64,000 nucleotides of DNA from E44-bin89 sp964545815 (GTDB taxonomy: Bacteria > Chloroflexota > Dehalococcoidia > Dehalococcoidales > RBG-16-60-22): contig CAZJGR010000001.1 of assembly GCA_964545815.1 (NCBI GenBank), positions 18,858 to 82,857 on the forward strand, in the 5' to 3' direction. Every line of letters begins with the position of its first letter. Within the stretch, counting starts at the first letter, position 1. Below the pieces are notes generated by a model. It had not been told where the DNA came from. It did not search any database and saw only the letters and a list, made by a program, of their open reading frames with translations. Below, in pieces: positions 1 to 8,971 of the stretch. The translations under genes and the position numbers were made by a program.

Positions 1-811
1 GTAGTGGGCGGGCAATCGGGTAGGTGCCATCCAGTGCCGTCGCCGCGCTGGGCAGGACCGCGGCGTCACTTGCCGTCTTCTTTATCGCCAGAGGTTTAAC
101 CTTGTCGGTTACATAGCCCAGTCCGGGGTAGAAGATGGCGTTCGGGTTCTTGGCCACCTCGGCGACGCCTGCTTCCGTGGAGGGCAGGAAAAGGACTTCC
201 TGACCGTACTCGAGCTCTTTGTTCTCGGTGTCCAGCCCCTGCATCTGGACCACATGCTCCTTGAAGAAGACGTGGGTACCCGAGTTGGTATCGCGGGCTA
301 TGGCCACGATGGGAGCGTCGTTTCCCCCCACCTCTTTCCAGTTGGTTATGGCATTGGTATAGATGGCGGAAAGCTGGGCAAAGGTCAGCGCGGACACGGG
401 GTTAGACGGGTGCACGACGACGGAAAGGGCATCCGTGGCTACCTGGATTTCGTAGGGGTTCACCCCCTTTTCTTTAGCCTGGTCAATCTCGCTCTGTTTT
501 ATCTTTCGCGAAGATTGACAGATGTCCGTGGTACTGTCAATGAGGGCGGCAATGCCAGCGCCTGAGCCCGGGCCGCTGACGGCAATGTTCACCTTGGGGT
601 TCATTTTCATGAACTCTTCCGCCCAGACGGCGGTCAATGGCGTAACCGTATTGGACCCGATAATCTTGAATGAGCCTGAGAGCCTAGTGCTCGCCGACGG
701 TGCTGGTGCTTGTTTAGCACAGCCAACTATGGAGAAAACTAAGCTGGCGGCAAGGAATAGTGTTAGTGGCAACAGACAGTTATTCAGTATTTTGCTAATC
801 TTTGAAATCAT
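1..811 (-). CDS. pstS: Phosphate ABC transporter substrate-binding lipoprotein PstS (3' end beyond window)
   Basis: Periplasmic-side or extracytoplasmic binding protein that captures phosphate for a PstSCAB-type importer. Reading the minus strand from the ATG at 809-811 gives a lipoprotein signal with a lipobox ending in Val-Gly-Cys near residue 31. An Ala/Pro/Ser spacer follows, then the typical PstS opening (IIGSNTVTPLTAVWAEEF), a GPGSGAG phosphate-loop segment, and the SRDTNSGT-like segment here read as ARDTNSGTH. The open frame of about 270 codons runs off the left edge, so the C-terminus and any pstCAB genes are not visible. The gene has its own consensus promoter and a leader with a terminator-like hairpin (see separate entries). 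Family assignment is firm; phosphate as ligand is inferred from the family. Confidence 0.88.
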   Translation of the reverse strand, partial: MISKISKILNNCLLPLTLFLAASLVFSIVGCAKQAPAPSASTRLSGSFKIIGSNTVTPLTAVWAEEFMKMNPKVNIAVSGPGSGAGIAALIDSTTDICQSSRKIKQSEIDQAKEKGVNPYEIQVATDALSVVVHPSNPVSALTFAQLSAIYTNAITNWKEVGGNDAPIVAIARDTNSGTHVFFKEHVVQMQGLDTENKELEYGQEVLFLPSTEAGVAEVAKNPNAIFYPGLGYVTDKVKPLAIKKTASDAAVLPSAATALDGTYPIARPL

Positions 812-839
812 TTATAAAACCCTCTCTTGTCAGGTAATT

Positions 840-870
840 AAAAAAGGCCTCTGCCATCTGGCTTCGGCCT
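840..870 (-). terminator. Terminator-like hairpin in the pstS leader (candidate attenuator)
   Basis: On the minus strand an outer stem AGGCC/GGCCT (870-866 with 850-846 region) encloses a symmetric GAA/AGA internal loop, an inner GCC/GGC stem and an AGAT tetraloop. Six U (845-840) follow directly. It lies between the pstS promoter (913-942) and the pstS ATG at 811, so pstS transcripts must read through it. It could also serve as the terminator of the upstream gene ending at 947. Function is inference; the hairpin and U-run are directly visible. Confidence 0.6.
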
Positions 871-912
871 GAATTGTGAACACAGACAAATATGACTTTC
901 TTCAATTATTTA

Positions 913-942
913 ATTATACCATAGTTGGGTTATAGATGTCAA
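913..942 (-). promoter_or_regulatory. Consensus sigma70-type promoter for pstS
   Basis: On the minus strand TTGACA (937-942) is separated by 18 nt from TATAAT (913-918); both hexamers match the bacterial consensus exactly. Transcription would start near 906, giving a leader of about 95 nt before the pstS ATG. No PhoB-type direct repeats were recognised nearby. Confidence 0.7.
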
Positions 943-946
943 AAAC

Positions 947-1339
947 TTAAAACAGACGCCAGTCCCTCAGGCCCTGCTGGATTACCGCCAGGTATTCTTT
1001 TGAGGGCGTCTCATCTTCGAGCTTGCCGGTCTTGACGTAGGTTACGGCTTCGATGGGCTCATCATCCTCCCCGAAAACGGTGACCTTGAGCCGGCGGTAG
1101 CCGCTTTCATAGCGGTCAAGTCTCTGCAGGCAGGCTTCCGTAACCTCGTAGATAGCTCCCCGCACCCGCTCCCCGCGATACGACTTGATGCTGGCAACTC
1201 CTCCCCGCCACTGCCGGGACCAGCCAGCAAAGATGAGCTTGTAATTGGGCAGGACCGCGGTGAACAGCGGCCGGCTGTCCGGGCAGCGCTCTTTCATCTG
1301 CTTCTGATTGAGATTGGAGCCATAGGCGAAGTAATACAC
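947..1339 (-). CDS. Gamma-glutamylcyclotransferase-like (AIG2/GGCT fold) protein
   Basis: A 130-residue protein of the GGCT/AIG2 family. It begins with the family signature YGSN (residues 6-9), which forms the substrate-binding loop. It carries the expected catalytic glutamate in LDRYE (Glu78), the usual acid/base in these enzymes. Known members cyclise gamma-glutamyl amino acids to 5-oxoproline or cleave gamma-glutamylamine bonds. The substrate here cannot be read from sequence. Length is normal for the family. It sits alone on the minus strand, separated from the activase gene upstream by about 135 nt without a clear signal. It is one of several gamma-glutamyl or amide-handling enzymes in this window. 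Confidence 0.8.
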   Translation of the reverse strand: MYYFAYGSNLNQKQMKERCPDSRPLFTAVLPNYKLIFAGWSRQWRGGVASIKSYRGERVRGAIYEVTEACLQRLDRYESGYRRLKVTVFGEDDEPIEAVTYVKTGKLEDETPSKEYLAVIQQGLRDWRLF

Positions 1340-1475
1340 TATATTCCCTTAAGCGGTGAGCAATTCTATCTCTGGGTCATCTCCCCCGGCAAATGGTGGG
1401 CTCTCTTGACTAATCGTCCGATTACTTGATTTTTTCATATCCTCGGTGGAAAGGTTATACCACGGCGAGTTCATA

Positions 1476-4400
1476 CTAGGTAGTTATGGCTTCCTGGCGG
1501 CAGAATCGTAGCAGCTCGGCGAAATTGCTGATTCTGGCGGCATTGTTTGTCTCCAGAAAGCCGTCGTAGGTGAGGCTGACCCAGGGTTTCTGGTAAGTGG
1601 CGCTGAACTTCTCTGCCATGGCGGCCACAATGCCGCCGGGCATGCAGCCGTGGGGCATTACCGAAATTACCCCGGCGAATACCGGCGATTCCATCCACTC
1701 CACCCCGCTGCCGATGCTGAGGACGGCCTCGCTGCCACAGCGAGGGGACAGGTACAGGTCTGACTTGGCGAGTATGGCCGCCGTAGATGGCTCTCTCCCG
1801 TTGAGCATCTCACGGTAGTAGCCTGAGACCTTGTGCTCATCGCGTTCCTGGACCAGTTTTTTTAGATAACTGGACAGCATTTTCCGGAAATTCCGGTCTT
1901 TCACGGCGTCTTCGAGGTTGCGGTGGGCGGTGTACTTCACCCACTCGCCAACGGGGGAAACGATGACTTCAAGGCCCGCCTCTTCACATACTCTTACTAG
2001 GTCACGGTTGCTGAACCGGTTGGAGCGCAGGAATATTTCACCGTTGATGCCGATGAGCGGGCGCGGCGGCAGTTCCGGGTCAAGGAGCGACTTAAAGGCG
2101 GCCGTTGCCTGCCGCAGTACATTGTAGAAGGGTTCCCGGCGGCGCACCCGCTCCGCAATCCGTTTCAGAAATTCATCGAACCGGACATCGGCGGCACCCT
2201 TTTCCTTTTCATAGGGGCGGGTGTGCCAGAGGAGCCTCTCCAGCCCATCCACGGCCACGATTACGTTCCAGACAAGGCGCGTGAAGCCGGGTTCAAGGTT
2301 TAGGTCGCGGTAGGCCTTATTGGAAACCGAGGCTACCATCGGCAGGTCAAAGCCGAGCTCTTTCAGTATCCGGCCCTGCTCGACCACATATTTGCCCAGC
2401 CGGCAGGCACCGTAGGCACCGGCCATGAATCCCTCATAGTTCTTGAGATTATCGCCGCAGTCGTAGCAGAACTTCATAAAATCGCCCAGGGTGACGCGGT
2501 AGGGGAGACATTCCGTCCCTGAGGTGACCTGGTTGCTGAGGAGAAGGGTGCGTTCGTCGGGTTCAGGGAGCACGATTGCCTGTGCCCCGGAGACATTGAT
2601 CGCCTCAGCGATGACGTAGGCATGAGGGCACATGTTGGGCAGAAGCAGCGTTTTTTTCAGGTTGATAATGCTTGAGGCACCACGGTAAGCGTAGCTGCCG
2701 GTCCCCGTAACGTGCTTTGTGGATTGGGCGTAGCTCTTGATTGTGTCCACGTATGCCTCAAGGCGGGTAACGATGCCCGCCTCAGCCGCATGCTCGTCGA
2801 TTTCCAGCTCGCCGAGCGGCTTTCCACCCATGATGTCGGCCAGCATTTTGAGCATGAAGGAGTTGGGGCCGCAGCCAAAGTTGGTGAGAGCCAGGCCGTA
2901 AAGCTGCGGGTCTTTGACGGTCAGGGCGCCCCCGGCGATGAATTTGCTTTCGTAGTTCCAGTAAGGCCGGTCCGAATACTCCTTGGGGTTGACGGATGCC
3001 AGCGGCAGGAAATCGAGCGGTATGGGCACCACACCGAGCTGGGCCAGCTTTTCGGCAATCCCCAGGTTGGCACCAGAGTCCTGCGACATGTAGGCACGGG
3101 AGAAAAGCACCACGCCCAGTTGGTCGCTATTGTGAAGCTCTTGCAATGCTTTCCAGCCCCGCGCCAGGCAGTCGGCGGTGAACTTACGCTGCGCCTCGAT
3201 GCCAGCGAGGGCGGCTTCTTTACCTTTTTTGCGGCTGAAACCCAGCTTCTCCGCCACGCTGGTGAGGTTCTTCACCATCTCCTCATCGCCCTGGCTGAAA
3301 TCAATAATTGGTATCAGCAGGCGCTCGCCTAGGTTGAGCGCATGGCGCACGATGAATGGCGAGGCCTGGACCAGCGGGCAGGCATACTTCTGGTTCTCGT
3401 CGCCTTCCTTATTGCCCATGCGGATGAAGCAGGGGCAAAGGATGTAGTCAGTTTTATCCTTGATGGCGGCAACATGCCCGTGGAGCAATTTCAGCGGGAA
3501 ACAGCTATCNNNNNNNNNNNNNNNNNNNNNNNNNNNNNNNNNNNNNNNNNNNNNNNNNNNNNNNNNNNNNNNNNNNNNNNNNNNNNNNNNNNNNNNNNNN
3601 NNNNNNNNNCATGCGGGTGATAGTGCAGTTATTATCGCAGCCCTGGCAGATGAAGGTGGAGAGAGTGCACTCACCTTTTACCACCGGCGCAAATCCCCTG
3701 AAAGTAGACTTCCGGCCATTCATGGTTTCCTTAGCGAGCAGGGCGGCGCCAATGGCGCCGCTTACCTCGCAGTGCTCGGCCACGGTCAGTTTTTTACCCT
3801 CAAGTTGCTGGTGAAAGGCAGCCGCCACCGCCTGGTTGTAAAAGACGGCACCGGTGAGGATGACCTTATCTCCCAATTTACGATAGCCCACCACTTTGGA
3901 GAGGTAGTTCTTGGCGATGGAATTGGACAGGCTGGCGGTGATGATTTCCAGGGGAATCCCTTCCTGCTGGGCGGAGGCAACCGCCTGCCCCATGAAAGCG
4001 GCGCACCTGGTGCCTAAGTCTATAGTGTATGGAGCATTGAACGCCAGATTGGCGAACTCGCCATTGTGCACCGAGATGCCGAGCATCTCTGCCAGCTCGT
4101 CAATGAAGCTTCCCGTGCCGGCGGCGCAGGCCTTGTTCATCTGGTAGTCAACCACCACGCTATTGCGCTTGATGACCAGCTTGGAGTCCTGCCCGCCAAT
4201 CTCGATGATGTCAGCCTCCGGGTCTATCTCGGCGGCGGCTCTGGTCTGCGCGGTGATTTCGTTTTTGATGAGGTCGGCACCGATAAAACTGCCGACCAGA
4301 TACCTCCCGGATCCGGTAACTCCCACGCCGGCAATCCTGACGCTGGCGGCACCATCCAGAAGCAGGTTGTGGAAGACCTGCTTCACAGCATCAATCGGCC

Positions 4401-5418
4401 GGCCGGCGGTCATCAGGTAGTTCTTGGCCAGGACTTCAGCGCCGGTCTCGTCCAGGATAACGGCTTTGGTGCTCGTGGAGCCGACATCAACGCCGAGGTA
4501 GCCAACACATGGTTCAGCGATTTTCAGACTTGTCCCATTGCCCGGAAGCGCCACCTTCTCCAGCCCGGGCATCTCGAAATATCCCTGAAGCAAATCAGCT
4601 TCGGGGAGCAGGCATACCCTGGAAGCTTTTTCCTTCGCCAGCAAAGCTGCCCCGAGCGATTCAACATAAAGGTAATTCTCGGGCACGATGACCCGTACCT
4701 CATGGCCGTTTCTTGCCGAGAGAGCCTCGTTGAGTGCTCTGACAATGGCGCTGTTGGCCGCCACGCCGCCGACAAAATAAACTGGTTCCTCAAAAGTCCC
4801 TTTCTTCAGGGAGGTGACCATCCGGGCAATGCTCTCGCACAGGGCATAGAGCATGGCCTCGATGGAGACCCCTTTCTGCTGCAGGTGAATGAGGTCGCTT
4901 TTGGCAAAGACACTGCACCGGGCGGCGATTCGTGGCGCTTTGCCCTGGCATTTGAGGGCAAGGCGGGAAAAATCCTCAAGGCTGATGTTAAGGCGGTATG
5001 CCTGCTGCTCGAGAAATCGTCCCGTGCCCGCCGCGCAGAGCGGATTTGACGAGACCTTCCACGGTTTTTTTAACCCGTCTTCCAGGACAATGACCAGGGA
5101 AGTCTGACCACCAATCTGTATTATGCTCTTAACTGAGGGATATAAATTGAGCAGTCCGGAAGCGATGGTCAGCGAGCTGCTGTATTCCGCCCAGTTTAAT
5201 TCTCCGGGGATGGTGCCTCTGCCGGAACCGGAAAAACCGGCGCTGGCAATGCCGTCCAGCGGCACCGCTTCGCCGAGCCTTGAAAGCAATGCGTTGATGG
5301 CGGCTTTGGAGTTGGTAGTTACCTTCTCGCTATCAAGCCTGACGATTCGGTTGCTATCGTCGATGAGGCAGAGTTTGGCGTTGACCGAGCCGACGTCTAT
5401 TCCCAGTGAGTATTTCAT
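1476..5418 (-). CDS. Tandem 2-hydroxyacyl-CoA dehydratase-type activase (two BcrAD/BadFG domains plus DUF2229 region), interrupted by assembly gap
   Basis: Large CoA-enzyme activase homologue. Known relatives (HgdC, BadF/BcrA) are ASKHA ATPases with a [4Fe-4S] cluster that drive ATP-dependent electron transfer to dehydratases or benzoyl-CoA reductase. Domain 1 starts MKYSLGIDVGS and has CAAGTGRF and RCSVFAKS, the two cluster cysteines of HgdC-type activases. Domain 2 (from about residue 315) repeats GVDVGSTSTK, CAAGTGSF and RCAAFM. After a QGCDNNCTI cysteine motif the sequence enters the gap at 3609-3510. It resumes as a DUF2229-type C-terminal half with many cysteines, ending at 1476. The frame differs on the two sides, but the 100-N gap has arbitrary length, so no frameshift is implied. 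ATG at 5418 is preferred over an in-frame TTG at 5433. No dehydratase subunits lie beside it. Confidence 0.82.
3510..3609. other. Assembly gap (100 N)
   Basis: Exactly 100 N, the usual placeholder for a scaffold join of unknown length. It falls inside the tandem activase gene, between its second ATPase domain and the DUF2229 half. Confidence 0.99.
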
Positions 5419-5522
5419 CTTGCGCAATAACAAATTTTAGCAGAAATACACCGCCATGTGAAGGCGGCGGCCTGATATCCCAGCCAGCCCTTGCCGCTAC
5501 TACCGTAATGCCGGCCCGAAAA

Positions 5523-6002
5523 TCAATCCTCCACCGGCACGTAGATTTCACCCTTAAGGGGATAAAGCACCTCCAGGAAAACGGTAGTCGACTTCTGACT
5601 ATCATCTTTCCCGGCAGTGTTGTCGAAAAGCAGAGTGTAAGTGTCGCCCTGGGCTTGACTTGCAGTGTAGGAAAAGCGGTTCGCGGCCGTCGAGCGATAA
5701 AGCTGCGTCTTACCGGTGATACTGAAATCGATAGTATCGCCTTTTTCCAGATAGAAGAAGCCGTCTACTTTGTCGCCATCAGAAAGCTTGAGCAATATGT
5801 GGACCTCCTGCCCGGCGGCCACTTTGAAGCTTATCTGTTTCATCTTCCAGGCGGAGCCGAGCTCTACTGACTTCTCTATCTTGAAACTGGCTTGGGACGA
5901 GGATGTGGACACACCCTGAGTTAATTGGGATATTTCTTTACAGCCAAGAAGAGGAAGGAGAAGCATGGGCAAAAGGATGACGATGATAGCTTTCTTCCGC
6001 AT
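5523..6002 (-). CDS. Hypothetical lipoprotein with GOLD/emp24-like beta-sandwich
   Basis: A 159-residue exported protein. It has a basic N-terminus, a leucine-rich hydrophobic core and a lipobox LLGC with Cys21, so it should be lipid-anchored outside the membrane. The mature part has alternating strands of the kind seen in GOLD-like domains. Examples are KVAAGQEVHILLKL, GFFYLEKGDTIDFSITG and DTYTLLFDNT, followed by a FLEVLYPLKG ending. No catalytic motif is visible and the function is unknown. It lies about 100 nt upstream of the activase on the same strand; a small GC hairpin (about 5450-5466) between them may separate the transcripts. Confidence 0.65.
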   Translation of the reverse strand: MRKKAIIVILLPMLLLPLLGCKEISQLTQGVSTSSSQASFKIEKSVELGSAWKMKQISFKVAAGQEVHILLKLSDGDKVDGFFYLEKGDTIDFSITGKTQLYRSTAANRFSYTASQAQGDTYTLLFDNTAGKDDSQKSTTVFLEVLYPLKGEIYVPVED

Positions 6003-6086
6003 CGCTGAGACCTCGCTTGTCTATTTCCTGTTGCTCCATTATACACCGAACCATCTAGGAAGAGAATAGCCCATATATCGTTTTGC

Positions 6087-6116
6087 TTGACGGGTGGGCA
6101 GGGATGAAATTAGACT
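6087..6116 (+). promoter_or_regulatory. Putative promoter for the C45 peptidase gene
   Basis: TTGACG (6087-6092), 18-nt spacer, TAGACT (6111-6116). It lies 48 nt upstream of the ATG at 6165 in a divergent intergenic region. Match to consensus is moderate. Confidence 0.45.
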
Positions 6117-6164
6117 TATGGTATCGCGATGTGACTTGAATCGCTGGCCACAAGGAGGTTGCCG

Positions 6165-7271
6165 ATGAAACCACAGGTGCCGGTTATTTCAGTAAAAGGG
6201 AAACCCTTCGCACGGGGCAAACAGTATGGGTCTCAGGCACAGGCCCTGATACGGAAGAACCTGGAACTTTACTTTGACCTGTGGAGCTCGTTATGGGGTG
6301 CCAAGCGCTCTGAAGTGCTGAAACATTGTTCCAGACTGGTTCCAGTTATCGGCGAATATGATGCTGAGATACTGGAAGAGTTGCAGGGTATCGCCAGGGG
6401 GGCAGAACTGTCCCTTGAAGAAATCGTGGCGCTGAACGCCCGTTATGAGATGGTGTTTGCCCAGAGCGCAGTGGCTGAGGCCGGTGGTGGCTGCACCTCG
6501 ATAGCGGCCATGCCCTCGGCGACCAAAAATGGTCACACCATACTGGGGCAAAACTGGGACTACAAGGAAAGGTTTCAGGGACTGAGCGTTATTCTGGAGG
6601 TGGTGCCGGAGGGCAAGCCCAATATTGTGATGCATACGGAAGCCGGCACCATAGCCCATAAGGGCATGAACTCGGCGGGACTGGGAATATGTCTCAACGC
6701 CCTGGTGTCCAGCCGCGACCGGTTTGAGACCACCACGCCCTTCCTGGTTGTGGGGCGCGCCATATTGAATGCCGATAGCCTAAGCCGGGCCATAAAAGCT
6801 GTTCTGAATGCCAGAGTGACGGTGTCGTTCAATTTCCTCATCGCTCACCGCGATGGCGAGGCGATAGATTTGGAGGTATCACCGCTGGACGTCGGCTTCC
6901 TGCATCCGGATAACGGCATCCTCACCCACAGCAATCACTTTATGGCGCTTACCAACCGGGCCGATATGATAGACATATTCAAGGCCACGGCTCCGGATAC
7001 CCTGTTCCGTGCCCACCGGGCGCGGCAGCTTATCGGGCGGGAAGGGGGAAAGATTGATGTCGGCAGCTTCCAGCGCGTCCTCCGCGACCATTTCAGCTAC
7101 CCCAATTCCATCTGCCGGCATGTTGACACCAGGGAAGAGGAACCCCGGCACCTGGCCACGCTTTCCTCGGCCATTATGGACCTGACGGCACGGACTTTTT
7201 ATTTAACCGAAGGCACGCCGTGCCGGAATGAGTACTATAAGGTCGCGTCAAAGTGCCTGTGGCAGGGCTGA
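6165..7271 (+). CDS. C45-family peptidase / acyl-CoA:6-aminopenicillanic acid acyltransferase-like Ntn hydrolase
   Basis: A 368-residue protein of the AAT (C45) group of N-terminal-nucleophile hydrolases. Family members cleave or transfer acyl groups on amides after self-cleaving just before a cysteine. Here GGGCTSI contains the candidate nucleophile Cys110, so processing would give a chain of about 109 residues and a larger beta-type chain. Downstream GQNWDYKE, EAGTIAHKGMNSAGLG and THSNHF are typical of the family. The ATG at 6165 is chosen over the in-frame TTG at 6159 because AAGGAGG (6152-6158) sits six bases before the ATG. No signal peptide is evident, so it is probably cytoplasmic. The substrate is unknown. 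Confidence 0.8.
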   Translation: MKPQVPVISVKGKPFARGKQYGSQAQALIRKNLELYFDLWSSLWGAKRSEVLKHCSRLVPVIGEYDAEILEELQGIARGAELSLEEIVALNARYEMVFAQSAVAEAGGGCTSIAAMPSATKNGHTILGQNWDYKERFQGLSVILEVVPEGKPNIVMHTEAGTIAHKGMNSAGLGICLNALVSSRDRFETTTPFLVVGRAILNADSLSRAIKAVLNARVTVSFNFLIAHRDGEAIDLEVSPLDVGFLHPDNGILTHSNHFMALTNRADMIDIFKATAPDTLFRAHRARQLIGREGGKIDVGSFQRVLRDHFSYPNSICRHVDTREEEPRHLATLSSAIMDLTARTFYLTEGTPCRNEYYKVASKCLWQG

Positions 7272-7296
7272 AACAGGTAAATCCAGGCGAGTAGCG

Positions 7297-8784
7297 CTAC
7301 TTTTTCTCGACGAGAAGGCCAGCCTTGGCCTTGGCGATGAGCTCGTCTTCCCGTTTCACGTCGGCCAGTGTCCTGGGTTTGACATCAGGCGGCGGTGTCT
7401 CCAGACCGTATTTCCACTTGAGGAAACGCAGTCCGGTAATCGGGTATATCGCCGCTATGAGCACATCACCGATATCGCTGGTGAAGTCTTTGACCAGCTC
7501 TCTCGCCTTATCCAGTTCCGGCTCAATCAGGTCTGCCGGCCGACAGGTTATCGGTTCCTGCCCTTTCTTGTAGAATTTGAGCACCATTTTCTGTACGTCG
7601 GGGTCGAGCGGTGCCGGTGGCCGGCCATAAAGTCCGTAGCAATAGTCCATCACCTGCGTTGAGACCAGCTTGTACCGACCGGCAAGGACGTTCTGGACTG
7701 CCTGTACGCCGACAATCTGGCTGGTCGGGGTGACCAGCGGCGGGTAACCAAGCTCTTTTCTTACTTTGGGTACTTCCGCGTATACTTCGTCGATGCGGTC
7801 CAGAGCATTCGACTGTTTCAGCTGCGCCACCAGATTGGAAATCATGCCACCGGGAATCTGGTGCACCAGGACATTGGTGTCAATAACTGACATCCGCGTG
7901 GTATTCAGGAAATCACGGTACTTAGGAGCTATGGACTCAAAGTATTCACCCAGTTTGAGCATGAGGGACAGGTCCAGGCCGGGGTCTCGGGGCGTCCCCC
8001 GCAGGGCGGCAATGATTGGTTCCACTGCCGGGTGCGAGGTGCGCAGCGCAAAAGGTGCCACGCAGGTGTCAATAAGGTCCACTCCCGCTTCCGCCGCCTT
8101 GAGGAGGGACATGGACCCCATGCCGCTGGTGTAGTGGGTGTGCAGATGAATGGGCACCTTGACCGTTTTCTTCAGGGCCGAGACGAGCGTATAAGCATCA
8201 TCGGGGGCAATCAGCCCCGCCATGTCCTTGATGCAGATGCTGTCGGCACCTATGTCTTCCAGGATGCGCGCCTTTCCCAGATAATAGTCTAGGTTGAACA
8301 CCGGTCCGCCCATTTTGGGCTCGGTGAGGGAGTAACAGATGGAAAGCTGGGCATGTTTGCCACATTCCTTCACTGCCTTGCAGGAGGTCTCCAGGTTGCG
8401 CTCATCGTTGAGGGCATCAAATATCCGGAAAATGTCAATGCCACATTCCGCGGCATGGTGCACAAAAGCTATCGCCACGTCATCGGCGTAGTTGCGATAG
8501 CCGACCAGGTTCTGCCCGCGGAGGAGCATCTGCAACGGGGTATCTGGCATCAACTTTTTCAGGGCACGTGGTCTGTCCCACGGGTCCTCATTCAGAAAGC
8601 GGCAGGCCACATCAAACGTGGCGCCGCCCCACACCTCCATGGAGTAAAACCCGGCCTTGTTCATCTCTTTGGCAATAGGCAGCATATCTTCGGTTCGCAT
8701 GCGGGTGGCTAAGTTAGACTGATGCCCATCACGCAGAGTTAGGTCGGTGATTTTCAAGGGGTTCTGGCTCGACTTACCCTTCAT
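7297..8784 (-). CDS. Pyruvate carboxylase subunit B / oxaloacetate decarboxylase alpha-type carboxyltransferase
   Basis: A 495-residue carboxyltransferase. It opens with ITDLTLRDGHQS, the metal-binding and catalytic start of the DRE-TIM barrel family. It continues with MEVWGGATFD, FRIFDALND, the carbamylated-lysine segment CIKDMAGL and the metal-binding HLHTHYTSG. A C-terminal PYC_OADA-type domain follows (PGGMISNL onward). It would move carboxyl groups between biotin and pyruvate/oxaloacetate. The protein ends at LLVEKK and lacks the C-terminal biotinyl domain (no MKM motif), so a separate biotin carrier must exist elsewhere. The start follows a GGAGGGCAGA Shine-Dalgarno region. Convergent with the C45 gene, 25 nt apart. 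Confidence 0.87.
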   Translation of the reverse strand: MKGKSSQNPLKITDLTLRDGHQSNLATRMRTEDMLPIAKEMNKAGFYSMEVWGGATFDVACRFLNEDPWDRPRALKKLMPDTPLQMLLRGQNLVGYRNYADDVAIAFVHHAAECGIDIFRIFDALNDERNLETSCKAVKECGKHAQLSICYSLTEPKMGGPVFNLDYYLGKARILEDIGADSICIKDMAGLIAPDDAYTLVSALKKTVKVPIHLHTHYTSGMGSMSLLKAAEAGVDLIDTCVAPFALRTSHPAVEPIIAALRGTPRDPGLDLSLMLKLGEYFESIAPKYRDFLNTTRMSVIDTNVLVHQIPGGMISNLVAQLKQSNALDRIDEVYAEVPKVRKELGYPPLVTPTSQIVGVQAVQNVLAGRYKLVSTQVMDYCYGLYGRPPAPLDPDVQKMVLKFYKKGQEPITCRPADLIEPELDKARELVKDFTSDIGDVLIAAIYPITGLRFLKWKYGLETPPPDVKPRTLADVKREDELIAKAKAGLLVEKK

Positions 8785-8971
8785 AATATTCTGCCCTCCT
8801 TAAAACGAGCTTTACTATTCTTAATTTCTCACCCATTTTACACTGTCAGGCTATATTAGGCAAAGAACGGTGGTACCTTCAGGCGGATGTCATTTTACAA
8901 ATTCAACGGGTATGGCGTAGAATGCCTGTTAGAGGTAATTTGAGGCCCATTGTGATGAGGAGGGCTTTCTT

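Noticed and set aside
3505..3674. Apparent frame change inside the activase
   Set aside because: It spans a 100-N scaffold gap of unknown true length, so the frames on both sides cannot be compared.
2712..5049. Long plus-strand open frames (206 and 327 codons)
   Set aside because: They are antisense to the activase gene and show no recognisable protein family.
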